A DNA stretch of 64,000 bases. Origin: Saccharina japonica (lineage: Eukaryota; Sar; Phaeophyceae; Laminariales; Laminariaceae). The notes beneath the pieces are model-generated. The model saw nothing but the letters and a program-made list of their open reading frames with translations, had not been told where the DNA came from and made no database searches. This document shows positions 21,701 to 36,700 of this stretch, one piece after another; within the stretch, counting starts at the first letter, position 1; each line of letters begins with the position of its first letter. A program made the position numbers and the translations under genes. The DNA is taken from positions 674,803 to 738,802 of the forward strand of contig MEHQ01004429.1 of the NCBI GenBank assembly GCA_008828725.1, in the 5' to 3' direction.

Positions 21701-24700
21701 TACCTTTAACCCTTTTTCTATTTGCAAAAAAGTCCAACACTATTTCCAAGTGTTTCGTCCCCCAAATAATGTGGAGGTCTGCTACATAGGAGTTGCGCAC
21801 ATCGCAAAGGCCAAAACGAAATCGACCTGTAGGGTGTCGTATGATAAATACCATTAAAAACGACTATAAAAATTGTCGTAACGGCCGCAAAAAAACGACC
21901 TTAACCCATTCGGAACTGAAAAAAATATCCCACCCTAATTCCAAGTAGTTTGTCCCCAAGTTCGTGGGACCAGTTCTTAAGGGGTTAACCCCTTTTTATA
22001 CTGCATCCACGTTCTGGGAACAAAACTACAGCACAGGACACCTATCAATAGTAATAAACAGGAAATTTGATCTAGGCTGGATTTCTTATTCGAGCATGGG
22101 TGTGTTCTACACTAACTTCAGTATAACGAATCCCGAATATATTATTTTCCTTCAAATCTCAACCCGCCTTTCCTACTGCACGTTTTCTTATTAGGCGCCC
22201 TGTCGTACTGTGCTTGAAAATGGTATTGGGCCGTTACTGGCAGCTTTGCATTGCACACCATAGAGGCCATTTATACAATCAAACAAAAAAAGCTTGATCC
22301 TTTTACTATGTATGTATTTAACTGAGAAAAATATCCAACACTAAATTCAAATAGTTTCCCCCAAAAAGCGTGGGTGCAGTTAGTTTTGAAGGGGACCTTT
22401 CAGAACCGCAAAACTCATCCCACACTAATTCCAAGTAGTCTGTCCTCAAAAACGGGAGGCCGGTTCTTAAGGGGTTCACCCTTCTACTGGTGCGAAAAAA
22501 TCGTTCTCTACTCTAGTTTCAAGTTGTTTGTCCCAATAAAAATGGTTTCACTACTAAAGGGTATACTACGCATGTGTTTGTTCTTCACACCATACCGCCC
22601 TTTCTACCCGTCGACTCCCAGCACACCCAGTGTCCGTGCTGATTCTTGATCCTAGAGAGATACAAGCTCTGTGGTCAGAAAAACTACGACACAGCAGTAA
22701 AGGTACGACATTGAAAAGCAGTAAGGAAAGAAGACAGTAGTGCAACCAATGCCCATGCCATCGTACTGGATACGACAAGCGCAACATACACACGCCAGCA
22801 ATCCAGAAACAGTGCATTGAAGGAGATAGAAATGAAATACAAAAAAAAAGCCATAAAATTGAGTTTTCGAGTGCGAAAAACTTGCCTGTTTCCCCTCGTG
22901 CTGTCGGCCGGGCTTCGGCAAGAACATCACCCCGTTCGCCTCGGCAAACGCCTCCACGACATCGCGGAAGCTCGCCGTGATCGGCCCCGTCCCGACCCCG
23001 CCCCCCGCCGCCGCTGCCGCAGCCCGAAGGTGCTGCTGATGCAGCTGCTGCTGCTGGAGGTTCTGCTGGTGCAGCGTGGCCGCCTCCATCCTTCTTCGCT
23101 CCACCACTCGGATGTAGTCCATCTGCTCACTGGCACCCGCCGGCAGGGGTACCCCTTGCTGTTGGTGGTCTTGCATTACCTTCGCAGGCCGAACATTAAG
23201 GAGGGGGAAAGGGGACAGGGGGGGGGTGTACTTCATTATTTTTCATGCATGGCCGTAGTCGTATGACCATAGACCCTCGCATCCCTACAATGCCGGGACG
23301 GAGCATGTCGGGTTTACACGGGAGGGGGGGCGGGGGAAGGATTTGCAAACGTTCGTGGCTCGGAAGGAAGGGCCACTCGCAGCAAAGGCTGCGATCGTGC
23401 GATGTGATCCAGTTTGTGGTGTGCTAATTAGAGACGGCGGAGACGTGTCGTTTCTTGGGAGTCAACTCGCGCGATCGATCAACGCGAAACTGTCGGTGGT
23501 GAATTCGCCAATAGTTAACATCTGCCGTAGAGCTGCACACTCGGCTCTGCTAGCGCGCCTATCTCGAACCGCGGGGCCTATGATATATCACCACTCATTC
23601 GTAACCGTTACCAGCATCAGTCACCACCAAGCATCACCACCCCCATCAACCATCCCCGACCAGGACCAATCGCCAAGGGTCGATCACCAACACCAGTCAG
23701 TACCATGCATAATCATCACCATCACTCACCATAATCATCAACCAATGACCGCCAACCACCACTAACCATAAAAAACCACCCTCACCAACCGTCACCAATC
23801 GCCAGTAACCAGCACCCACCCCCACAATTCATGACCAACCATGACCAATCACCAGCAGCAACCACCCATCGCCATCAATCATCATCAATCACGGCCAACC
23901 GCCACAACTCCCCAACCGCCATCAAATCCCCACCAGTCATCATCATCAACTGCAAATCACCAATCATCCCCAACCATCTCCAATCACCCCCAACTACCAC
24001 CGCCAATCGTCACCCACCACCTCCAACCACCACTAAAAACTACCACCAATGACCACTAGACATGACCAACTACAACCAATCATCACCAATCACCATCCAT
24101 TAATCACAACTACCACCAATAACCACCAACCATCATCAATCACCAAACATCGTCAACCACTATCACAATTCGATGAGAGGCGACGAGGGAAATAAAGGGC
24201 TGTAAATCTTCTCGCGATAAAAACTCCAAGGCACGAACCGTAGTGGGGAGGAGGGAGAAGCGCCTACCTTGTGGTCCCGGATCTGAGTTACGACTAGGAA
24301 GGAGAGAGAAAGGAAGGACGAAGATAATAAATGGGATGGAAAAAAAACGAACAAACAACAACGACCACCACTAACCAACATAAACCACCATTACCAATCA
24401 CCACCACCCGCCACCAATCATTACCAACCACTTACTAACCACCAACAACAACCATCAAATGACCAACAACCACCACAAACCCCCACCAATCAGCATACAT
24501 ACATACATACATACATACCTGATCCATCAGCGTAAGCGCCGCGCTGAACTGCGCCATTACCCTCGGGTCCGATCTCAACACCTCGGGAAAACGGTCCTTC
24601 CACCCTTGGTACCACAAAGCTACCTGCGTCGGCCCAGAAGAAAACACAAAAATCATCGACAAAATCAACGCCAAACAAATGGAAGGGGGGAGGGGGGGGG

Positions 24701-27700
24701 AGGGAGGGGGGGAGNNNNNNNNNNNNNNNNNNNNNNNNNNNNNNNNNNNNNNNNNNNNNNNNNNNNNNNNNNNNNNNNNNNNNNNNNNNNNNNNNNNNNN
24801 NNNNNNNNNNNNNNNNNNNNNNNNNNNNNNNNNNNNNNNNNNNNNNNNNNNNNNNNNNNNNNNNNNNNNNNNNNNNNNNNNNNNNNNNNNNNNNNNNNNN
24901 NNNNNNNNNNNNNNNNNNNNNNNNNNNNNNNNNNNNNNNNNNNNNNNNNNNNNNNNNNNNNNNNNNNNNNNNNNNNNNNNNNNNNNNNNNNNNNNNNNNN
25001 NNNNNNNNNNNNNNNNNNNNNNNNNNNNNNNNNNNNNNNNNNNNNNNNNNNNNNNNNNNNNNNNNNNNNNNNNNNNNNNNNNNNNNNNNNNNNNNNNNNN
25101 NNNNNGAGGGAGGGAGGGAGGGAGGGAGGGGGGTATTTGAAGGAGGGAGGGAGGGGAGGAGGGGGGTGGTTGAGTGAGCGACTATGGACAGGGGACGGGG
25201 AAACATTACATGCAACAGTTATGTGATGCCCCTTGTTTTGGCTCACACGCCGCTTTTCAGTAACTCGTGCTGTTGACTACGACGACTTCGACGGGTTTAT
25301 GTATAATAGCTCATAGGGGAATATTCGGCAAATTGTTAGCATTAATCTCATACTTGATCCACCGCATAATAATCACTTACTTGGCGGAACGAAAACACCT
25401 GGAACAAAAACAAAAACAGCGACCACTAATCGCAGTGCCGTGGTTGTAGTACTTCGTACGTCGACGACATCATCAGTTTTTAAACGAAATAACGTGCCAA
25501 CAAACGAAAAAACACGCCAGCAACCAAAATGCATACAGACTCCACGATAAGCGCAACGCTTGACTCTTGCGTATGACCCCCGAACCCCCCCCCCCCCCCC
25601 CCCGAAAAAAAAATGATGAACAAACACACATCGAACAAGAGCAGCAAGCTCATTACAAAGGTCCCACGGATTGTTCTCCGGAGTTGTGTTTCAACGGATT
25701 GCTTTTTCAACAAAACTTTTTTTTTGTCTCTCGTACGGATTTTATTTCTTCAACAGATTACTTTATATACAATGCTTGCCGTTTCAACGGAATCGTTTTT
25801 CAACGTATTTATTTTTAACGCGTTTCGAATTCGAACGTTTCCTTTTTCCAAAGGATTTACTCTTTTCAACCGAATTTTAGATTTTCGAACGCGCAAAACG
25901 AGAGCGCAGCAGTGTGTACGTACCTCGGCATAGTCTGCGGTGTCGCTGAGCCATCGATGGAGCACGGTGAGCCACTTCGGGAAGAACTCCACGTCCAGGA
26001 TACTCGTCATGTAAAGAGGCGGTATCAGGTCGGCCCACATCATGAGCATGTTGAAAGGCGCCATGTCCTGTTGCCGTCACACAACAAGTAACAGCAGCAA
26101 ACGGGAGGAGGCGGTAAGCGGCGGGGGGATGACAGCAGCAGCAGCAGATGAGCTGAAGGCAACTAGGGGGTAGGAGACCTCAAAATCAAGACTCGCCCTC
26201 CCCACCCCCCCATACAAGAAACAATGACCCAACACACGCCATTCTAAAACACGCCCTCCGGTCCCGCCCGCCCACCCCCTTCCCCCCCCTCCCCCCGGTC
26301 CTCCCCCCTCCTCCTCTCGGCCCCCCTCCCTAACATTAGCATTCAAACGGCCACCCCAAGAGACACGCCCTCCGGACCCCCCCCCCGCCTTCCCGGCCCC
26401 CTGCCCCCTCCCCTCCCCCTCCAAACATCGGACAAGACAGCAACCGCCTGGCGGGGGCGAGTCACGTCACGTAAAACGCAGCGTGCCACAACGAAGCACG
26501 TCACGGCGCACACAAACGCCCCGACACCCCCTTCCTGTAAGCCCCGCGCAGGCCCGCCCCCCCCGACCGACCGCCCGACCGCCCGCCCTCTACCCTCCTC
26601 CGTCCTGTTGTAATAAGCACCTGGTTGGAGGGGTTGATCACGAGGGTCTTCCTGAGACCGGCGACCAGCTTGGGGGCGATACACTTGTCCAGTAACGCTT
26701 CCATACTGCGGTAGTCGAACACGTTTTTCCACGGCGAGAGCATCACGTACGCGGTGGCGTCGCTGGGGTCCCAGTGGACAAGGGCGGCCGCCAGTTTTCG
26801 TCTGATTTCGGGGAAAACGCCTGTGTTTCGAAAAAAAAAAAAAAAAAAAGCGGCGGAATAATTAACGGACGAGTGAACGAACGTCCGGGGGTGGCGGGCG
26901 GCGGCGTCAGCGAGGCAACACAAATATAAAAATTAAAGCAGACGTATTTTTTAGTTTTTACATATAAACTAGTACCTGGTATAAGTAAACTAAAAATCAA
27001 GCGCGTTGAGAAAACAAAAAAAAAACAATAGGAAGGAGCGATGTAGCAACAAGAAGGAGCGATTGGGCGCTTCGTCGTAAGGGTCAGCCGCCCACGAGAG
27101 TCTATGCAGTTGTGCTTGACTGCCTATGTTCGTGTCAAACCCTGGAATGATTTTGAGGCATTTCTATGTTGGTTGGTCTTCGCGTTTTTTGTCCTCAGTC
27201 TATCCAACGACGTCCAGCACATCACCAGTAGTAGTGTCCGTACTGGTTATTCTTGAGGATAAACCGTGGCACAACTGATGTGGCCGCTAAACTGCGAGAG
27301 AGAGAAAGCATGCATCGAGTGTAACACAATGTTGGCAAGTCAACGCCAAAACGTACTGGGTACAAAATCTTGTACAGCAATACTACGAGTAGTGTACTTT
27401 TAGACATAGACAGTAGTGCGCGGGTTTGGCCTCGCACGGTTTCCTGAGAGTTTTTTCGCTAAGCGGGAAGCCGGAAAGGGCGGAGAGAAGGCCGCGAAGG
27501 AAAGGGTGCAACAGCAGTATCTTCGCTGGCTCTAAAGAAGAAGAACAACAACAACAACAACAGTGGCAGCAGCACGGTAGCAGCAGCAGCAGCAGCGGAC
27601 AGCAGCAGCAGTGGCGGCGGCCTTGCATGGTAGACAGCAACAGCGGCACAGCAGCAGCAGCAGTAGCAGCAACAGCAGCAGTGGCAGTGGTCTTGCACGT

Positions 27701-30700
27701 TACACAGCATCTCCGAAATCCCATCCATATCACACAATAAACACGTCTTGGACAATCGGCACGAACACAGCATCGCGAAGCACAACAAAACAACACCAGA
27801 GTATAGGAACACAGAGGAGGGGTAACAACAGCAAGCAGCAGCACAGCAGCAGAAGCGGCGGCGGCGGCTGGCTGTCTCACAGGCTGTTGGTTTGTGTCCC
27901 CTGTACCAAGCGCAGCAGTGTCTAAAGTGAGTTGTGTGACACAGCAAATTCCCACAAAAGTAAACCAACCAAATACGTCAAAAGGGGATAAAAACGCCTT
28001 GACAGATAGCCTTCACAGCCAAAACCCGGGGACACCAACTAAACTATCCCGTCAAAGCAACGCAACAGGAAATGCTAGTAGCATACGAACACCCATTGCT
28101 CCTGTAGCTCGATGAAAGGCGGCGAACCTCAGCTTGTGCGGCACACTTCTGGCGGCGGGCTTTGATCTTGACACCGTGTTGGGGGGAAGGGCCACAGTAC
28201 GATTATACTCGTAACTCTCATTAGTTTCGCTGGGTGCTCTGAGCGTCGTATCCGAGTGATCTCAAAACTTGAGGTATCATATCATACCACCGCGGAGGTC
28301 ACGCGGCAGCGGTGGATCGAGGCCGAATCGTGAGGAATGCAGGCACAAGGCTCTCCAGGAGATAGTTACTGGCGCATAAGGTTGGCGCATGCGGTCGGCC
28401 TATACGTGTCGGCTATCGGTACTCGTAGCGTCAAGGTTAGGCGCAAAATGTTGAAAACATCGCGTGGAATCAAAGCTTGGAACTGAACGTGCTCAAAAAG
28501 CTCGAAAAGGTTGTTGTTAAGAGTGCACCAGGTATTGAGTTACGACACAGGAAATCCCCTCAAAACCCGCTAGTGCTTTTTTTTTTCTACTGGCGGTGGA
28601 AAACCAAAGCGTTAAACTCTTAGGAAATCACCCAAAATTACGTCTGCGATAATGTGTGCCACATTTACTTGATCGTGCGCGGCTGTTTGTGGACCTCTGC
28701 GCTTGTGCAAAGTGTCTACCAGGTTCTTGGCAGCAAAAACACTAATACAGTGCAACCTCTCGGAGCACTCCATAGACCGTACGAAATCAACACGTTGCCG
28801 TTACTTGCCGTTCAGCGCGTGGAGAAAGTGTACGTACCACTCTGCCTCGTGCGTTGGCTGCCCCCCCCCCCCCTGCCGAAAACGATCGACGCAAAGCAAC
28901 ACCCGAAACACTCTCAATCTAAAACGGGCACTCGATAAAAACAAAAACGACCCCCCCCGTCCTCCACACAACAGCTTCAAACTGTAGTACTGATTAGTCC
29001 CCGTGCGTTGGCAAGTGGTTGGTGGGGGGGGGGGGTACACGCGCTCAACAACGGGCGCAGCGAAAAGCAAGGAGCAGGCGTTTCGTGTGTTCGTTCCCAG
29101 CTGCAGTTTACGCGCGCAACCATCCCTTCACCGAAGCCGAGCATGGGCGCGCCCGCGAAACCGCAGCACACGCAAGGTGCACCGTATCAATCCATCGCAG
29201 TGTCATTAGGTAGGGGGTAGTAGGAGACCTCCTGCTTTGCGATCGACCCACAGGCACCCTGCCATGAAACCAACCCACAACCACTGCCTTCCATCGACCG
29301 ACGCCTTGGAACTTACCAGCGACGCGAGACCCGAGGAGCGGCAGCCAGGGGTGGATCCAAGTGTGGATGAGGACGGTGTCCGTTCGTGGGTCCCACTCCG
29401 TGACTCCCCTCGTCAGCTTGGGCAAGATGGCCTGGCCAATCAAAAGCAGACAGGGGGTACGAGAGACGTTGGGCGTTTAGTTGATAGGCTTAGGGTTGTT
29501 GTTGTGGTTGTTGTGGTTGTTTTTGTTGTTGCAGCTGCTGTTGTTGTTCTTGCTGCTGTTGTGGTTGTTGCTGCTATTGTGGATTATGTTGTTGTTTTAT
29601 CAAAACAACTCATCGTGATAACCCATTGATAGTCCAAGGTCACAAGACAGGTTCCAATCAGCCTGGAGTGGAATAATTAAGCAGATCAGGACTACAACTA
29701 AAAAAGGAAAGAGTGAGAGACGATGGGTATTTCGTTGGACGAATGGGCGCACACAACCAACCGCAGAAGGTGGTGGGTGCTTACGCTTCCCATAGGAGCG
29801 CCAGAGAAAACAAAAGACGACATACGAGATAAGCCGCCGCCCTTCCTTCCAAGCAAGACTTGCTTTTTATCTACTGTACGCGCGCGCATTGAACGTCTGC
29901 TCTTGAGACGGCCAACATGTCGAACGAGCCCGGCCAATACTAAAAACATTCGCACACAAAATCTCACCCGCACGTACTCGCGTACACATACACATGCATA
30001 CACGATAATACAGACAACCGCAAATACACGCAGAAATGCACATGCACACATAGTATACACAAAAGCTTACGTACACAAAAGCGTACGCACACATTCGAAT
30101 ACAATTACTGCCGTAGTGCGGCTTGTGCCACTTTCGCCGGCGCGAGATTCTCCGAAGACTGTGGAAGGGAATGACGCCGGTTACCGTTACCGATATCGGT
30201 ACCGTTTCCATTACAGTCACTACTAAAGTTAGCGTTATCGTTACAATTACCGTCACCGTTGTCGTTACCTGGTTATTGCTACGCACCGACATCACTACCG
30301 TTACCGATATCATCACTGTCGCCGTTATCGTTTCCGTTACAGCTACCGTTATTGCTACATGCCGTTATCGCTACCACTGCAGATACCCACTATACCGCTA
30401 CCGTTGTAAGTACCGTTATCGCTTCTGTTATTGTCACAGTTTCCGTAAATAATTACCGTTACCAGTACAGTTACCAATACAGTTACCATTGGATTTATCG
30501 CTATTGCTACCGTTATCGTTACCGTTACCGTTATCGTCACAGTTACCGTTACCGTCCCCATTCCTGTTACCGATATCGTCACCGATACCGTTATCGTTTC
30601 CGTTACCGTTTCCGTTACCGTTTCCGTCCCCGTTCCGTTATCGCCATCGTTATCGCCGCAAGAACGGCAAAATAAAATGAAAATGAAACTAAATAAACAA

Positions 30701-33700
30701 CAAACAACACACAATTAAAAAAAATGATTAACAGCGGTCGGTGATTCACAAAGTAAACACGTTTCACCTGCATGAGCAACGACTGGACGATCTCGTCCCC
30801 GACACCCGCCGACACCAACGCCTCCGTGAGGGTCAAGGCTGGGGTAGGGTCTCTCACTTCCCACTCGTTCACAAGGGCCGATCGCACAGCAGGCAGCACC
30901 AGGTCGTTCGCAAGGAACTCAAACGCCGCCTGAACAAAGAACGTGAAACAAAAAGGGAAAATATGAGACAACAAAAAACGTGGAAAGTGTATGAAACGAA
31001 TGTGAAAAGTGTGAAAAAAAAAGTGGAAAAAAGTGAAGAAAAAAAAAAGTGAGACATGTACGAAAATGCGAGCACAAAATGTGTATATACCCGGTACTGC
31101 ATCACACCGTGATATTTAAAATATCAATAGTTCGTTCGGTCGATGCAACAAGAGGAAGAAGCTCGTGAAGAGCGTTAGGGCACAACCCGGCACAGGCCAC
31201 GGAAACCTACTGCAAAAACAAATCCCACACTAAATCCAAGTATTTTCTCTCCAAAAAACGCGCTTGAGTCCTAAATCGGCCGACCAGTCGTCGGGGTGTG
31301 GATAGGTACACAGGGAGTTCACGGGGGTAGGAAGGTCTTTCTTGTGATTCGTGACCTCGGGAGTAAGTAACAGCACTACTATTGTAGACTTAGAGCAGAG
31401 CACAACAGGCTCAAGCAACGAAAGGGCCAAAAAAGGAAACAAGCAAAAATAGAGGCATCGATGAGGAGGGGGAAAAGGGGCCATAGGCTGTATACTTCGA
31501 AGAGCATTTTTTTTTTGTTTCCGGGGGGGGGGGGGGCTCACCTGCCCCTCCCAGCGTCTCGCCCTTCCTTCGCCCTCGACCGCATCGGAAGTGTCCGTCA
31601 ACACGTCCTTCCAGGAGGCCAGAAGGATGGCTGGCTCGGTCGGCGCCTGCAACGTGAGCCATAAGGTGCAAACGAGGAGCGAAAAAAGCTGACTTAATAA
31701 GTGAGTAAGTACATAGGGGTAGGCGAAATTCGACGCGAGTCGACGAGGGAAGAAAGTGCTGAAATCTCCTCGCGGTAGAAATGCAAGGCACGTACTGTAC
31801 GAGTAGTGGAGAGGGAGGAGAAGAGCCTACTTAATGGCCCCGGATCTGAGTTACGACTACTGCAAGAGAGAGAGGGAAAAACAGGGCGAAGATAATAAAT
31901 GGGATGAAACATGAATACTTCGTATAATAATAAAAATGAGTCCACTCGTATATATGATACGTACAGCAGTAAATACGCGACATAAAACTCATCTACTTGG
32001 GGTAAGAGACGGAACGTTTTTGCAGTCGTTAAAAAATTGAGAGTTTTAAGACACTTTTTTTTGTGCTGTGTATTGTGTATTGTGTGTTGTGGTTGTGTGA
32101 TGTGCGCTGTGTGTTGTCTTTCACATTAAACCGCTGTTTTTGCTTGTGTGTTGTGTTTGTGCGTTGTATGCTGTGTGTTGTATTTTACATGAAACCGCTA
32201 GTTCTACTCGTCGAAGAGATGCATCAGCACATCCAGGGTTAGCTTCCGTAACTGATTTGTTTTTCTATTTTTGGACCAATATACCCCTCTGTTCGGAAAT
32301 ATAAGGACAGTTCGGGTCTTCAGAGCAATATCTAAACGATCCTTATATTTCCGGAGAGAGCGTACAAGCTCCGTGGGCACAAACAAACTACGAAGCAGAG
32401 AAAAAAGGAGAATCCCAACAACAACAACAACAACAACAACAGGAGGTTAGCGAGTGAGATGCTATAAACTATTTCACACGTTGGACAGATCATGATCATG
32501 ATGCATCTATCTACACATCATCTACAGATAGATCATCTAGATCCTAATCTGCCGTTATGATATGTTGTGCAGGATCTGTATAGTACAGATCCTACCCAGG
32601 AAACATGTCCTAGACCATGCAGGTTATACGTTTCCCACCCGCGGAAACACGAGCAACGTCATACAGATCAGGGGTCTATCTGCCCTGAAACAGCTAGCTC
32701 ATGCAGTGGGAATTATCTGTATGATCTGCAGATGATCTGTCCGATCTGTGAACTACTTCAAGTACAAAATATTAAAGATGCATCAGGTTCCGAGGTAAGA
32801 GGCAGCGCAGGGAACCAGAGGTGGGGAAAAAACGGTGCTTGTTTCTTCGTCGTGCTACGAGTAGTAACGGCGTGCTGCTGTAGCCGTTCCTCGGCTGGAG
32901 GCGTGTTTCGTGGCCTACTGTATACCTGGTATCGTACAGTCCTTTTTTGTATATACCAGGAACGGCTGTTGCAGCTTTGTACTGTACTGCGGTCGTTTTG
33001 AACGTATGTACTACTGTTTCGTATTGTACTATTAATACTTCGTAATATGACTACCACGTTAACCCGAAATATAAGCAACATTTCGATTAAATGTTACCAT
33101 ACAAACGGTCCTTAAATTCCGATTCAGAGTGGAATCAACTTAGGTACGCCTGTTGTATTCATACGTACTGCTGTTGTGCATTGTACTTACACTTGCTTGG
33201 TTATTTAGTACCGGTACTAGCATAGCAGTATAGTAGCTGCAGTGGCATTGTGTATGCTATCATTGTTCTACCGCTGTGCTGCTCTATTGCACCGACTGCG
33301 CCGTGCTGTATTACTACGTTACCTGCAGCGGGCTCCAGCCGGCGAGGGACCGCTTGATCACGGGAGCAGCCATGGCGGGCACAAGCTGCGCCAGACCAAA
33401 CACTGCGTATTCCTCGGGGAAACGCTGCCGCAAGGTGCGGAAAGCCTGCAATAACACGCGACCGGGTACGGTGGCAAGCAAGCAAGCAGGCCAGCAAGCA
33501 AACACACAGCAAAACAAACAAACGAACAAGCAAACAAACAAACAAACAAACAAACAAACAAACAAACAAACAAACAAACAAACAGACAAACAAACAAACA
33601 AACGAACGAACAAACAAACGAACAAACAAACACACGAACAAGCAGCAGCACGGGCGGGGCGGGGGGGCGAAGCGTCACATTTAATAATTCCCTTCAGCAT

Positions 33701-36700
33701 TGGTACCTCGGGCTTGCAAGACTATCTAGGAGGCGTTTTCTCGCATATCATTTCATATCGCGATGCTCCTGAAACCACACGCGCTACGAGTAGACTCGCC
33801 CGGTTTCAGCGAGGGCGGTTTAAATCTTGGCTCAGGTTCGACACACTCGTTTGACACATACATACATGCATATACATACTTGACTATAAACCCTAACTCT
33901 AACCCAAACCGCCTGGGAATTTTCTGGGAATTTTCTGGGAATTTTTTTCGCGTCTCAGATTGAAGAGATAACGACGAGTTAGTGTGGATTATCAACCATT
34001 TCGTCGAAGCGGGGCCAAGTCGTAAGCACTCGTACTGGTTTTGGCTAGAAAATGACAAAACCTCACCTTGAGAACGTTATCCGCCGTGACAGCACCGGGG
34101 TCTTTGACCACCTTGTCATGAACCCGGAACAGAATGGTTTCCACCTGAAGGAGGCGGTTCAGGCCACACACAAAAACGAACACAAAAACAAAAGCGCGAA
34201 CAAGGGGTCAAGGGACATGTATGTATCACTACGTCGTCCGCCGTGACAGCATCGCGGTCTTCCACTACATTGTCATAAACCCTTAACAGGAAAGGTTTCC
34301 ACCTAAAGGAGGTCGTTCACGTCACATATAGAAACCAACACGAAAAACAGAAACAAGGGGTCAGGGGATACTGGAAACAACAAATACATCGTCGCCTAAG
34401 GTTTCCCCACCACAGCGAACCGTAGCGAGCAGATACGGGGTATCTCCGCATTCTTCGAGAGGCTTTTTAAGTCACACAAAAACAAAACAAAAATGCAACC
34501 TAGGGGATGGGGGATGTATAGAGAGTTACACCGCAGCAGAGCGTTTCGCCGTCACAGCAAACCGCAACACACATATGCGGGGCAGCTCCAAACGTTTCCA
34601 CCTGAAGGCTTGAAAGAGGCCAATAACGCCGCACACAATAAATAACACAAACACACAAATTTCGAGCATTCAGTTTCGAGCGTACTAGATCCGAGCGCTA
34701 GTAGGTTAGAGCACGAGTTATTGTCTTCACCTCTGTCTTCACTGCTGTCTCCACTACCGTCTTCAATACCGTCTCCACTACTGTCCTCACTACTGTCTGC
34801 ACTACTCTCGACTACTGTCTTCGCTACCGTCGTCACCACTGCCTTCACTACTGCCTTCACTACTGTCTTCACTACTGCCCGTACTATTGTCCGCACTACT
34901 ATCCGTACTACTGTCCATACTACTGTCTTCACTACTTGTCCTCACTACTGTCTTCACTACTTGTCCTATAGTCCTCACTACTGTCTGCACTACTGTCTTC
35001 ACTACTGCCCTTGACTACGAGTACTGTCCGTACTGTCTTCACTCACTATTGTCTGCAGCAGTACTGCGTTTTTAGCTGGCAACGCTCTGTTCTGGTGAGG
35101 CGCCTTTACCGGTGTTATCCCACAAATCGTACCAGATAAAGTATCAAATATATTATGATTTCTTGCTGGTTTTACGTGGTTTTAGGTGTGTTTTTTTAAT
35201 CAAATCACGAGAAGCCATCGACTGAATTCAAACCCTGACCCTATAGTCCAGGCTAAGGCTCGACCCGTGCGCGGCTTTACGCCGCGCGCGCGTTTCGGAC
35301 AATCCGAAAAAAAAATGTGCGGACCACCACAAAACCGTAATGTATTTGGTAGTTTTATCTGGTACGATATGTGAGTCAAGAGCACTGGCAAAGGCTACTG
35401 GTTCTGGTGGCTCCGCCGCAAGGCTTCGATTGGGCATCAATGTCTTCACAATTGTCTTCAGCACCACTTTAGATTTTTTGCCGGCATACACTCTTCTGAT
35501 GCCCCGCCGGTATGGCTTCGCTTGGGCCGGTCGGCTACTCTTACAGAAAATCGGGGGACTAAGGTTCAGCGCTACCGGGTTCATGCGACACCTACTGCGT
35601 GAAAAAAGCGGGGACTACTGTTCAGTGCTACCGGATCACGCGACACCTACTGCGCGAAAAAAAACGGGGACTATTGGTCAGTGCTACTGGTTCACGCGAT
35701 ACCTACTGCGTGAAAATAACGAGGATTATTGATCAGTGCTCCCGGTTCACGCGGCACCCACGTTTTCCAGCCTGGACAGCCGTTCCCCGGACGCGTCGAC
35801 TTTCTTCTTTAGGTCCGCGGCATCCTTTTCCAGAGCCGAGGCCCTGTCCTTCTCGGCCTCTCTCCGACGGTGTAGCGTCTGCCATCAGGCAGTAGTGGCG
35901 GTGGTAGCAGTAGAGGCAATACCAAGATTCCATATTAGTAACAGTAGTAGCGTAGCAGTACAACAGTAGTAGCGTAGCAGTATAACAGTAGTAGCAGCAA
36001 TAGTAGCAGTAGAAGTGGTCGTGGTAGTAGTAATAGCAGTACTAGCAGTAGTGGCAGTAGTAGCGATATTTTTAGTGGTAGTGGCAGCAGCAGAATAAAA
36101 AGTAGTAAAATACACAGCAGTAGTTGTAGCAGCGGTATCGAAGTGTTAGGAGCAGTAGGAATGGAAGTGTTAGGAGCAGTAGGAATGGAAGTGTTCGGAG
36201 CAGTAGGAATGGTAGTAGCACGCAAGAGTAGTACACACATGGAGCATCGCGACAGCGAGAAAACACGACTGCAGCACGAGAAAAACCAACGAGGTAATGA
36301 AACATTAACAAACAAACAAAAAACGAAAAAAACGCGAAAACGAGGTGCCTGCACAGACGAGAATACGTCAACCCTTAGAATAAACGCACGTTATTGGGGA
36401 AAATACTTGGAATTAGTGTGCGGCATGTTTCGCGGTAGTATTTAGGTTAGACTAAGAGTTCAACGTAAACACACAAGCCCAAAAAACAAAAGCATCTCCT
36501 CATTTAGGTATGCAGTCAGCTATGGCGGAGGCATAAAATAGCATATCTACTAGATAGGCTCTATTCATGTACGAGTACGGGTTCCCCTCTGATGGAACGG
36601 TATATTCTGCGGGGTGTGTCGTAGGGTACGTACTATCGATGTACCCGGGTAGCTACTCGGGGATGCGGGTATTTACCCAGGCATGCGGGCATTTACCCGG

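Noticed and set aside
22652..22885. Read-through of the TFIP11 exon past HEGKQ into ASFSHSKTQF
   Set aside because: The known family continues with LYTFG-type sequence, which is found in frame as IYAFGG at 18937; a GC donor at the exon end explains the break.
30123..30720. Val/Thr-rich open frames on both strands
   Set aside because: They are translations of the GTTACC satellite inside a TFIP11 intron.
33201..33700. Cys/Leu/Phe-Val-rich repetitive proteins on the minus strand
   Set aside because: They are translations of an (AAAC)n microsatellite next to a real TFIP11 exon.
33885..33910. Interstitial telomere repeat (CCCTAACTCTAACCC)
   Set aside because: Only two or three imperfect units, with no extended array on either side.
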